Source: Thunnus maccoyii (Eukaryota; Chordata; Actinopteri; Scombriformes; Scombridae). From it: a DNA stretch of 64,000 bases. Below are positions 1 through 22,965 of the stretch, piece by piece. The stretch covers positions 16,131,111-16,195,110 of the forward strand of contig NC_056552.1 of assembly GCF_910596095.1 (NCBI RefSeq), written 5' to 3'. The notes under the pieces were generated by a model that searched no databases, was not told the DNA's origin, and was given only the letters and a program-made list of their open reading frames with translations. How positions within the stretch are numbered: position 1 is the first letter of the stretch; the number at the start of each line of letters is the position of its first letter. Made by a program: the position numbers and the translations under genes.

Positions 1-130
1 TGGGAACAGCACAGGTGTTACTAATAACACTAATGATGGCTCCAGTAAACCATGACAGACAGTGAGTCAGCAGGCACAATATCAGGACAACTATCAGGAA
101 AACTGAAGCAGCCAAAGAGAATTCAGCCAT
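1..130 (-). CDS. Possible 5' coding exon of an unknown gene (partial, runs off left edge)
   Basis: Reading the minus strand from an ATG at 130-128, the frame stays open for 43 codons to the window edge. It begins MAEFSLAASVFLIVVLILC, a strongly hydrophobic stretch that could be a signal peptide or signal anchor, followed by a moderately polar segment with cysteines. The A at -3 and G at +4 of the ATG (gaatcATGgct) give a fair start context. I do not recognise the family. In human, TMEM150B lies beside BRSK1, but the residues I can read do not clearly match it. The stretch is short and no splice donor is visible, so it may be a chance frame. Confidence 0.3.
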   Translation of the reverse strand, partial: MAEFSLAASVFLIVVLILCLLTHCLSWFTGAIISVISNTCAVP

Positions 131-252
131 GATTCCTTTCACAATTTACACCGTGCTTTCCCTACTATGACATGTTATGAAGGTTATCAACAATCATAAA
201 ACAAAATGAACATAATATTAATGAAGCAGTTTAAGATACGTTTACATACCAT

Positions 253-1076
253 CAGTGGTTGAAAGTAACTAAGTACATTTACTTGAGTACTGCCCTAAAG
301 TATAATGTTGAGGTACATATGTACTTCACTTGAGTATTTCTAATTTATGCTACTTTATACTTCTACTCCATTACATTTCACAGGTAAATCATTCACTTTT
401 TACTCCACTACATTTATCTGCCAGCTATTACCAGTTACTTACATACTTTACATACATCACAAAACACCATCTAATGAATACTTTTTTATTTTTGACATAC
501 AGACATTTTAATGTTCTGTTACTCTGCTTGAGTAAAAATGATTATGAATGTGTTTTACTTGAAATGAACAGCAATGGAAGAGGTAGTCAGATCCTTTACT
601 GGAGTAAAAGTAGCAATGCCACAATGTAAAAGTCCTGAATTCAAAAATTTTAAAGTAAAATAACTATTAAAAAAAGTATTATCAACAAAATATAAAAGTA
701 CTATAAAAAGTATTATCAACAAAATGTTCTTAAATGATCAAAACTAAAATTACTCATGCAAAATAGCCCCTTTCAGAGTATTATAGCTACATTTAATGTA
801 GTATTGTATCATTATTATTGATGCATTATTAAGCAGTATTTTAAATGCTGCAGCTGGTTGAGGTGAAGCTAATTTAGTAGTTTCATCTATAATAATGCAT
901 CATATTTTATAAGGTGATTTTGATTTGTATGTAAAATCTTAATGAAAAATAATTATAGTCATCAAATAAATGTAGTGGAGGAGAATAAATTAGTAGTGCA
1001 AAGTGGAATATTTCCCACTGTAGTTGAGAAGTAAAAAGTGGCATAAAATGGAAACACTACATTACTTCCACCACTG
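253..1076. mobile_element. Non-autonomous inverted-repeat element, hAT-like ends (copy 1)
   Basis: The element begins CAGTGGTTGAAAGTAACT and ends with the inverted form (reverse complement CAGTGGTGGAAGTAATG). The interior is AT-rich and rich in 'agtact/aagtacat' words typical of a very common fish repeat. No transposase frame is present. A clear 8-bp target duplication is not visible, so the hAT assignment rests on the CAGTGGTG-type termini only. Internal sequence is shared with 48290-48800. The open frame at 330-629 lies wholly inside and is not a gene. Confidence 0.65.
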
Positions 1077-1320
1077 ATAATGGGGTGTTTTTACATTAAT
1101 GCAATCAAATTTTCTGTGTTAAAGTGCTACACCTCAAATTTCCCCCCTCATGTTATATCTAATAGAAAAAATACCACCACAAAATAGCAGCTATGGGACA
1201 CCGGTGATTCTGAAGGGCCAGAGCCATGCAAAAGCACCCCAGCAGCCCCTAACTAACAGCGTCCCATCCGCTGCCTCTGGAGATGTTTACAAATGTCTTT
1301 CATAATAATAACAGTCCGCA

Positions 1321-1990
1321 GGAGCACACCGGGCCCACAGAGCTGAGGTGAATGCAGAGATAAGCGTATTTTGAGGAAGATGATCAGGAGGAGGAGGAGG
1401 AGGAGAGGGGAGAGGGGAGAGGATGGAGAGGGAGTGGGACCCGGATGCTGATGCGAGTGAGACGAAGGAAGGAAGAGGAGAGAGAAAATATCGATTTACG
1501 GCAAGAAAACCGAAGGGAGTATAATACAGGGGGCCTTTACCCTGCGTGAACTATAATCGGGAGTGAGGAGGGGAATAGGGCAGTCGATATTAGTGCGGGT
1601 TTATCTGCGGATATCTGTGTTTTTTTTCACCTGTGTATCCGCCGGTGAGGGAGGAGGACACGCCAAAGGAGAGAGGAGAAGATGCTGTGATCCGCTACTT
1701 GCAGGGATGTAGAGAGGGAGAGACGGGGGGGGATAGACAGGGAGGGGGAGGACTACGCTACGTTAAAGATGGTTGTTTTGCGAGGAATACGCGTTTCACC
1801 TCGAAATATTGCGGGAGTGTGGCGGCCGTGTGACAAATCCTACCGTTTCTCGATGCCCAAAAACTTCAGGAGGTGTCGGTTTTTTTGACAGGCGGCGCAA
1901 GCGAGACGGCCGTTGGTCAAGGCGTTGAAGCTAAAGCTAGCCTCGCTCGCTGCTGTGTGGGAGAGCGGCGGCGAGGCTAAAATAGCATGT
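1321..1990 (+). promoter_or_regulatory. CpG/GA-rich promoter-like block, probably brsk1 5' UTR/promoter
   Basis: GC- and CpG-dense sequence contrasts with the AT-rich DNA on both sides. It includes GGA/GAGGGG-rich runs at 1385-1460 and CpG-rich words around 1780-1990. It lies 0.7-1.4 kb upstream of the first coding exon of brsk1. I infer it holds the transcription start and an untranslated exon, but no exon boundary could be fixed. Confidence 0.45.
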
Positions 1991-2716
1991 TGTTGCACCT
2001 GTAAAACAGGCCTGACTGAGACATTTAAATTGATTTAATTTACCGGTGCTAGCGTCCACTTGACGTATTTGACGTTTTGTTGGTGGACTCAACTAGCAAA
2101 TGATATAAATCTTCGCAGCGGACGTGTAAAAGCCCTGCTCGTTTTAAGGCTATATAACGTTAACGTTACAATGCGTTAATTTTCTTACTAACCGTTAGAT
2201 AACGTCATATATGAGACAAGGTGTAAGTTATACAAATAAGCTAATGTACAGAGGTGAAACCCATTAGTTTGCCTACATTGTTATGTTTACCTTTAGGGTA
2301 GTGGTCGGTATTTAACGCATAAAATAGCCTAGTAATTTCCTTGTCATCATTCTCTGCTTTTATCTACCACTAACAAGCTGTTTTGTTAAATATTATACAT
2401 GTTTACCGTGCTTCATAACAAAAAAAACGCATTTAGCTTTGTTTATTAACCAGGTTTAATTGAGGAATGTTATTTATCATCCAGATGTTGTAAGTCAACT
2501 CCAGTTGGACTTTAAAAAAAACAAAAAAAAACATGTTCACCCAGTAACTACAGAGTAGCAGTGTTATCACTGAAATAAAAAGGTAGTCCTTCTGAGTTTA
2601 CCACTGTCTTGTATCCACACAACAACTTCTGTATAAGCTGTATAATATCACAGTAATTGCAATAATCACAGTGCAGTAGTAGTAGTAGTAGTGCATTAGC
2701 ATCCAGTAAGAGCAGT

Positions 2717-14317
<11,601 letters not shown>

Positions 14318-16885
14318 GATAGAAAGTGAGAGCACGCAGCAGGATGCCTGAACTACACCGGAAAGAAGACAGTAGTATAACTTCATCTCCAAGTATCCCT
14401 GCAAGCCATGAGCTATTCCTATTCTTCCTTGACTAAGTTATTGAAGGTGCTTGACCATAGCAAGAATTGAGCCTTTTCCCCGTCATGCTTTTTTTTTCTC
14501 AACATTGTCTTGATCCTTTCTGGATCACCAGGATTCCCTTAAATGAGAACGAAGTGTTTAAGGAATCACCCTTCAATGAAAAAAAATTATATGTTAATGA
14601 GCCGTTTGGTATCCATCATAGATACAGCTTCACAAATCAAACTAGGAATTTTGAAGTGCTAATGTGCATGCCAGTTAGCAAATCAGCCTGCTAAAGGATG
14701 CTGACATGATCAGATAGGCTAGTCTACCATATCATTGTAATACAGTATCTGACACCAAAAAGAAATAACACTCTTGTGATGGTTCTCAAGATTACTCTTA
14801 AAATTAACCAGTGCGCTCATATCACTATCAAGCAACATGCAATTACCAATCCATACTGAAAGAAATATAGATGTATCTCAGCAGATGAACCCTAAGAGTT
14901 AGCACCCTGCTACCACTTCAGTGAGTGGTGATGAGCTGAATAAAAGGTCCTGATTTTCTCAGGAGAAACTACATCCTGGAAATGAGAATTCCAGCAGTGT
15001 CTTCTCCTGAGGTAAAGAAAACCAACAAAGTAAGCTAAGTAAGTGAATGTGAAAAAAAAATATTTTTTTATTTAGTTTTTATTTAGGTTTACATATTTCT
15101 TTTGAGGATGTCAGTAGCACAGTGATAGCAGTGAAGACAGAGAACACGTCAAGTGTTGGTAAGGAGAAGCCGACCAGTTGCTTCTTGGCGGGCATTCGTT
15201 TCAAGTTAAATGTTTTGATTCTTTTGTATTTTCTTTTGACTCAGAGACAATATGAACTAATGCATCTACGATTTTTGCATTGGACCCCTGTTGCTCTGAA
15301 GAAAAGTATTTTTGATTTGAACAGAAATATGAACATTACTATATGGAGAAAAAAAAAAAAAACACTATGCGTGAATAGTTCCATGAACCTCATCACAGCT
15401 GTTTGTGCCCACATTGAATGAGAAGAGCATTCCTGGCCTGTGGATCAGACAGAAGCCACCTTTCTTGTCAAGCTTGTCTTCTATTGCCATAGTATTCACG
15501 CACTGACTCTGAAAAAAAGAAAAAAAAAAAGAAAAAGAAAAAAAAAAAAACCCACCAAGGAAATTCATCAGTGGACATTTTCATGATGCCGGACTCACAA
15601 CTCTTGCGATGTCAATTCCTTGTTGAACAGGACTTCAAAATGGGAAGCAAGCTAAGAGTCACCTAACCCCCCTCCCCCCCATATGCGCCTCACGTCAGTG
15701 TTCACCAACAAGCCAAGTAGTCCATCACTGCACCCACGCTCATCACTGAAGAGTCGCCGCATTCTGCAAGCAGAAGTAGCAACTCGAGACAGTCATGTAG
15801 TATTACTCCAGTACTCTATCAGACTAGCCGATGTTCATCACCAGTCTTCCATACAGCACAATATGCAACAAAAGAGCAGAATGTTTTCAGAGAGATACAC
15901 AGTGCTACAGTTCAGTTTGTTTGATAACTTTTTTTTTTTTTTTTTTTGGTTTACATATTTGTTCACTTATCTATCCATCTATTTATTTATTAATTTATAT
16001 TTATTTATGTATTTATTTATTAAGTTATTTGGTCATGTGGTTGTTCGTGTCATGTACGATTTCTAGTTTACAAGCTAGATTTTATGCCAACAAAAATATA
16101 TATCAAGAGCTAATTCAAGAAACCCGTTGTATATCATTTCTCATTACTATTTCTTTGAGCGCTTCTTTCCACTCAAAAGAACGACTTTGATAGCAGTACT
16201 GACAAGTTGCTCTCATCTTACTTCTCCAATGATCTTTGTTTATATCTCACATCTCTTTTATCACGCTTATCTCTGCTACCGGGAAATGTGTGTGGGAGAT
16301 GGGTGGATGGATGGCTGAGTGAGAGTGAGCTGAAGACTTTGTAGCAGATACATTTTGAGCTGGTTCATGTGCGGAGCCTTCGTCAGGTGTTCTGTCGAGA
16401 TGTGTGGCTGACCCAGGAATATTAAATGGATTAACACAGCCAATCCCTAACAGGCACATCATTTCTCTCACACACATTGAATGCTTGCTAATTAGCTTCT
16501 TCATCTCTTTGCTTTTATGCCTTGTCCCTTTGACCTGTCTGTCTGCCTTCACCTGTCGTGTAGCCATCATCAGCACAAGAGAAACTGTTTCAAAGTTGTT
16601 TGCCTCACTGTCCGTACACACTTTATGATTGCTCACCGTCATCAGTTTCATCTTTCTCATCACCACATCACCTTCACTTTCATCTTTCATTGACCCAACT
16701 CTGGCTAAGATTGTAAACTATTCTCCATCCATAAGGGTCAGTAGAATAAGGTGTTTAAAAAAAGAAATGTCTGTATCATAATTTAAATATAAAAAGTGCA
16801 CTATTATAACTATTGCCTGTGATAAAAAGAACAATTATGATTGAATTGATGGTCAAAATAAAGAGAGATCCACCTTATTGTTATG
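14318..16885 (+). other. Probable brsk1 3' untranslated region
   Basis: No coding frame of substance follows the stop codon at 14315-14317. The stretch is AT-rich with poly(A/T) runs (15348-15362, 15511-15550, 15931-15947). An AATAAA at 16857-16862, followed by GT-rich sequence near 16910, is the best polyadenylation candidate. A 2.5-kb 3' UTR is plausible for a neuronal kinase mRNA, but the true end cannot be fixed from sequence alone. Confidence 0.45.
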
Positions 16886-17648
16886 GTTACAATAATAAAC
16901 CCTAAATTCATGTGTGTGTCTATTTAGTTTCTGAGTTAAAATGGTGTCTGTTCATTTTATGCAGCTGTTTCTTTTACATTATTTGTAATAATTGCTGTTA
17001 CAGCAAATTCATTATATTAACCCAAATGGTCATTACTTCTCACGCAAGATAAAAGTGTCAAAATAGCACAGAAAATGACACATGAAAGTCCGTTAATGAC
17101 TATAGTAATCTGGCAAAACCTTAAGTTCACTCAAGCTTCACTTAATAGCTTTTTCACCAGCTTTCAGTTGGTTTTTACAGTTTTCCTTGGTTGATGGAGT
17201 TTTTCAGGAGCTTTCAACTGCATCTCATGGTCATGCAGATGGTCTGCATTAGAAAACTAACCACTGTTACCTAACTGCTGAGGAAGTCCATGAGATGCAG
17301 TTGTAATCTGGACAAAGATAGTAAGTTGATCTTGAGTGAAGTTTCTTTTTGTCAGCACAGAAAATGTGTAAGAATAATTAGTATGAATAATAGTTTTACT
17401 GTACATACTGGTGTTAAATATTTTACTGTCACTATGTGCAAAAATTATATATATTTTTTCCAGTGGCTGTCATTTCACTGTAGTAAATAGAAAATAATCT
17501 GACCTATTTCACTTATATGTTCATGTGTTTGAAACATACAATAAGCAACCGTCAAAACACTGTAATTTATATTATTTACATAGAAAGTCAAATAAATCTG
17601 ACTATTACCATCTGCTGTTGACAAGGACTCCCATGCTCTCTCTGCCCC

Positions 17649-18520
17649 TTAAAGGGCAGGTTCACAATTTTTCAAGTCTGTCTTAAAACAAGTCAGATGC
17701 CCCAATGAACACTGGAGCAGGTTTTTCTCACTGTAATCATTCCCGCTGTTCATATTAACCATTAGAAGATCCCTTCATAATGCACTTACAATGTGGGGGG
17801 CAAAATCCACAAGCCTCCTGTGCAAAAATGTATTTAAAAGTTTATCTGAAGCTAATATGAAGCTTCCAAATGAGTAGATATCTTTCAATGTTACAGTCTT
17901 TTTAGTGTCAAAGTTACTATATTTCCACTGCAGCTCAACATTGTCCGAGGAAACACAAAGAGGGAATTTTATGCTAAAGATTCAAGAGCTTTTATTGTCA
18001 CATGCACAGCAACACAGCGGATGGCAACATTGAGGGCAGTGAAATTTGCCTTTTTCAAGCTCTAATTCCAATTAGATTATGAAATAAATATTTACAATTA
18101 CTAAAAAAGGAGATAGAAGAGAATGATAAGCGAGATAAAAAAATATATATAAATATACATTATATTGCACATTGGTGAGCAAATGCTGTATTGCACAAGT
18201 GATAAATAGATAAATAAGTGTATTGCACACAAGTGATATGTGATAAATACTTCTGATAAAAATACAAATATTACCTAAAAGACTGTAAATGTGGTACATA
18301 TCCACTTGATATGACTAACAGACTGCTGAAGCCTCATATAAGCTTCAGATAAACTTTTAAATGCTTTTTTGCTCAAATTGACTGTGGACACACTGTGGAT
18401 TTTGGCCCCAATCCCTTACAATAATTAATATCAACTATGGACATGAGGAATGATTACAGCGAGAAAAAAAAACTTTTCATTTGGGCACTTGACTGGAAAA
18501 ATTGTGAATCTTTCCTTTGA
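17649..18520. mobile_element. Fold-back inverted-repeat element with nested insertion
   Basis: Left terminus TTAA-AGGGCAGGTTCACAATTTTTC; the right terminus is its inverted counterpart (AAAAATTGTGAATCTTTCCT then TTGA, probably a mutated TTAA). Subterminal arms are also inverted: 'aaaagtttatctgaagc' near 17835 and 'gcttcagataaactttt' near 18342. Between the arms, about 17981-18320 is unrelated sequence starting 'ttcaagagcttttattgtca', which looks like a second repeat inserted later. No protein is encoded. Confidence 0.6.
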
Positions 18521-18619
18521 AGGTTACAGCTCAGGCATCTCAAAAACGCACCACCTCATGATTGAAAGATTTCCGACGGTCTGTGAAGGCAGCATTAGGT
18601 CCATCCATGTAGTACAGTT

Positions 18620-18749
18620 GTTCTGTGGAGGAGGGCCGACAGCTGCGCGGCAACGGACACCGGCGATCGGTCGGTTGGTCGACGTCAGAAGTTAACAGTC
18701 GGTACTGCTTCTGTGGATGCTTGATTTCGCCTCCCGCTAACGACAACAG
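18620..18749 (+). promoter_or_regulatory. CpG-rich first (untranslated) exon and promoter of cpt1
   Basis: A CpG-dense block (18620-18720) ends in a good donor, CAACAG|GTATGT, with the exon end at 18749. CPT1 genes usually have an untranslated exon 1, with the ATG in exon 2. The next suitable acceptor is just before the ATG at 22966. The transcription start itself is not visible. Confidence 0.55.
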
Positions 18750-21202
18750 GTATGTTAACGGGTATCTAACTATAATGTATTGTGTTGCAATGACGACACA
18801 CACAGTCGCATCTTTTCCGTGGACGTTGGGAAGCCTGGCCGTTTGTGCGTCGCTAACTACATGATAGGCTGGGCGCTCGGCTAGCCAGAATTAGCAGCAG
18901 CTAGCGTCAATAATCAAACCTAACGACTGCTAAAGTTTGCGGTATCGTTCATAAATTGGTTTTGCATAATCGAGGCATTATAGCTAGTGTGGGGTTTTTT
19001 TCAGACATAGCTAATCATAACACGGGTCTGATAATTAAATACGTAAATATCACTAACGTTAATATTGTCACTACTGCTGTATCAAATTTTACTTTGTGCT
19101 CACGATTCTTGGCGTCATTTTAATCAAGGTGTAACTGTTACCTAGCTACAATACCTTAGCCCCTTATTTGCAATTCCCCAAATTCCTCTGTCTTCTCTGT
19201 AATTTGGGCAGAAAGACCTGAAGGGTCACCTCAACTTAACTGTCATTTGCTTTGTTTGTTGTCACTCTGCTCTCCTGGTTCATGGAAGTTGTCCCAGGTT
19301 ACAATAAACCTCATGTCATAGTCAGTGATACAGTTCATGGCTTCACCAATGTTTCTTTATAAAGCTTAACTTGCACATTAGCTGCTTACAAACAGAAGTG
19401 AAACATTAGCCCTGATTCATAAAACACTGACAATAAATAAGACAGAGTTATGTGTAGTTGAAATCTCTAGATGTAAAGGGGTTTGTACGTAACCAGTACA
19501 GGAATTAAAGGGATTTTGGGGTTTACAGGAGAGTCCACTCAGCTCCACTGAAAGAGAATCTTTATTTACTTTATTTATATACAGAGACAAACTTACAAAG
19601 TTTTTAAAACCACAGCAAATCTTAGAGCATCGTAAAATTTGAAGAAGTAATTTAAAAGATGATTTTGCTAGAAATTCACACCAAGGGAGCCCCACAGCGA
19701 AGGCCAAGTCACCTTGTTTTTAGAACGACAAGAACCGGAAGATAAGGAAGCCTTATCCAAGGATGTCAAGCTTCTGAGAAACTAATCTTACTGTAAATAT
19801 TGTGAGTAATATTTTAATGTCAAATCTAAAACTATGTGTGTAACCAGTGACGAGAGTCAGTGATAGCACTTTCTTAGAGTCGGTGAAAGGTTTCTATGTC
19901 ATTTTCAAAGTCTGCAAATGATTTAAAAAAGTAGCTTAATTTTAGCTGAGTTCTTCAACCAGAGTAAACCTGATTGTGCCAACCAAAAGAGGAACTGAAA
20001 TATCAGCTAACCCAATAAAAGTATCTCAAATTTTTAGGAAAAATGTAACATTCAACATCTTAAGGACACATTGACTTTTGATAGATGATTTTACAGTCAA
20101 ATCTGCTTTATGTGATGGTGATATCAGCAGCTATGAATGAAAGCATGTCTCAGATGACCAGCATATAACCTTGACTAATAGTACTGATTGTTCTGGTTGT
20201 GCAGCCTATTTGTGAATTTTGTGGTGAATTCAAACACAATTCAAACAATATAGCCTACCTCAGAGTACCTGAAATTATCTGAGGTATGTTTCCAATATCT
20301 GTGTCTTAAAATATGTAATTAATCCTTTTACAATATGAGTATGATAACAGAAACCTAAGATAAGATAACATTTTTACTGCATAGTATTGTATACAAGACT
20401 TGGGTTTTTTTATCTTTTCCTCATACCTGGCAGGAAACAGTTAGTCACAATAAATCAAGATAAGGCAACGCTTACTGAGACACGTCTGCTGCTGTCTGTC
20501 TGTCTGTGTGTGAAGTTCCTGTAACTCTTTACTGGACCTGGACAAAGGGTTACAAAACAAACGATGATTATAAGAGAAGCTCAGGAAACATTTTTGCTTA
20601 GTTTGTTTTATCAACGAGGCTTTCATATCGGCCCGAAACCACCTGCACATTGCACATTTTGTCTATAACGTGTCTCAACAATCTCAACGCTTCATAGGTG
20701 TTGATCTTTTTTTACCTGGTTTACACACGCTGACCCTGCCTTCCTCTTTCCTCTCCTCCTGCTCTGAACCCACCATCTAACATGCTGATCCGTTCTGCTT
20801 TCTGTCTGGCAGTTTTCCATCCATCTGTGCTGGTGGAAAAAAAAAAAAAAAAAGAACAAAATACAATGTTGTTTTTTTAGTCCTTACATCAAGCGAGTAA
20901 TTAAAATACAAAGCTGTCTCAGTTCTTCAGAAACCCTTCACTATTCATAGCCCCTTCCCTTTATTAAATTATTCTATATCTGCAAACCTAATCACAAAGA
21001 TGTCATTGTTAAGCTTTTGTCATTGTCTGCCGGTCTTTTTTTATAACACATCTATAAAGACGTAGGCTCTGTGAGTGAATTGGGAATCATAGCTGCAGAG
21101 ATGTTAATGATTACCACGCTATCATTGCAGATTAACCTCTCAAAATCAGTCCAGTCAAAGGGATATTGGTTATAAAATCTAGTGGGACCAGCAATCGGCT
21201 CT

Positions 21203-21307
<105 letters not shown>

Positions 21308-22587
21308 TAGTGCTTAACTGAGCAGGTGTGTGTTGGCATTCACATAAAGGAGCTGTAGTGACCAAGGCTGAAATTGACTGCTGTTAGTCCTTGGCACAGG
21401 CCTGATTATATCTGCCAGATCTGACCTAAAGAGCAGGACCTCAATGGGACCTGGGGACCATGAGGGAATTACGTGTGTGCGTGTTTGCCATTTTTAGGCA
21501 CACAATACGAGCAGATGTCGCCTCCGCAGTGGTGCAGTCCAGTGTCATAGTGACTAAACCTCAGGGCATCATAGCCTATTTGTGGGGGAAAATCAATTCC
21601 CTTTGTGAAGAGAAGCAGTAATTGCCTTAAACAAAAAAAAATACCCAATGGCATCAGCAGCCAGTCAGCGCTTTCCCATCAAACTCTATCAGTTTCAAGC
21701 TGACTTTGCATCTGAAAGGAGTCAATAACGTGTCTTTTGAGCTTCTCTTAAAATGCTTCATGCACAAGATGGATGCATTTTCCAGGTATACACACACACA
21801 CGCACACACATTTTGCAATTCATCATCAGTTTGATGAATCATCTTCACAGCACTTGCTACCACCTCACTTTCCCATCAGCTGCTGCGGTGCCACTGCACG
21901 TCTGCGTCGGGATCACAAAGCATAAGAGATGTTGCTGCAGGCCTCTTGCATCGGTCTCTGTGTTTATTTTTCTTGTTGACAGTTTGCATGCAGTTCTCGG
22001 TGTCCCGTTGTTAAGTGGGTCATTCATGGTATAAAAAGCAGCTGTTGAGATGTGCCCTTCGTTGTTTTCTGCCCCCTGGGTACCTAAATGTCACAGTCGA
22101 GGTCTCGTCACACGTATTGTGTATTATTCCTAAACCCAACCTCCAAGACCAGGCAGGCATTTCTCTGCAGCATAGCAGTGCATTTGTGCTCTTGATATCA
22201 AAATAATACCTTTGCATGAGCAGTCTAGCTAAAGATTGTTGTCTTGCAGAAAATTACAGAAACCTTAGCAACCTTGAACGCTATATTACAATCATGTTGA
22301 ACCTGAAAGACAGGTAAACCAGTGTATTTGCTGTATAGTATACAGCAAATACTTGGTTATTAGTATACAGTGTAAACTAATCCTGTATGTTTATGTTGCC
22401 AATGAACCACCTGACACTGGTTTTGTTTCTCCATCTTGGAGGGACTGTTGTCAAATGTTAGCAACTGTTAGTCACTTGAGGATATTAATTATTTGTGTAT
22501 GTTTTCCATCTTCACCTAGGTAGACAATGTGTTCACTAGTATTGTTGTGCCTAAGATGGTGTCTGAAGTTTGAAACTCAGTTCCAGG

Positions 22588-22887
22588 GCTTCAACTAACA
22601 ATTATTTTCATTCTCTATTATTTTCTCAATTAATTGATTGGTCGCTTGGTCAATAAAATGTCACTGTTTCCCAAAGCCTAGGATGCAATGTCTTGTTTTG
22701 TCCTGACAAACGGTCCACAACCCAAACATATTCAGTCTGCTGTCATATAAGACTAAAGAAACCAGAATATTCACAATTAAGAAGCTGGAAGAAGAGAATT
22801 TTAGTGTATTTTTTTTCTTTTAAAATAACTGGATAAATCCATTATCAAAATAGTTGCAGACTTGACTAATCGATTCAGCTCTATGCA
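22588..22887. repeat. Dispersed fish repeat, family E copy 1
   Basis: Begins 'gggcttcaactaacaatta' and ends 'aatcgattcagctctatg', near-inverted ends. The interior 'tttcccaaagcc' / 'aagaagctgga' is shared with copies at 29353-29690, 56550-56860 and 58914-59232. No coding content. Confidence 0.7.
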
Positions 22888-22965
22888 GGTCCCTCTCCTT
22901 CTGTCAGTTACTGAAAATCTTTTGTTTGTCCTCTCCCTCTGTCCCTCTTACCATTCACAGTAATC

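Noticed and set aside
330-629. 99-codon plus-strand open frame
   Set aside because: Lies inside the inverted-repeat element at 253-1076, with low-complexity content and no family resemblance.
15931-16030. Poly(T) and TTTA-rich run as a possible processed pseudogene tail
   Set aside because: No adjoining intronless coding remnant or target duplication was found; simple low-complexity sequence is enough.
16247-16690. 147-codon minus-strand frame
   Set aside because: Lies in the presumed brsk1 3' UTR, with no recognisable domains and no splice context.
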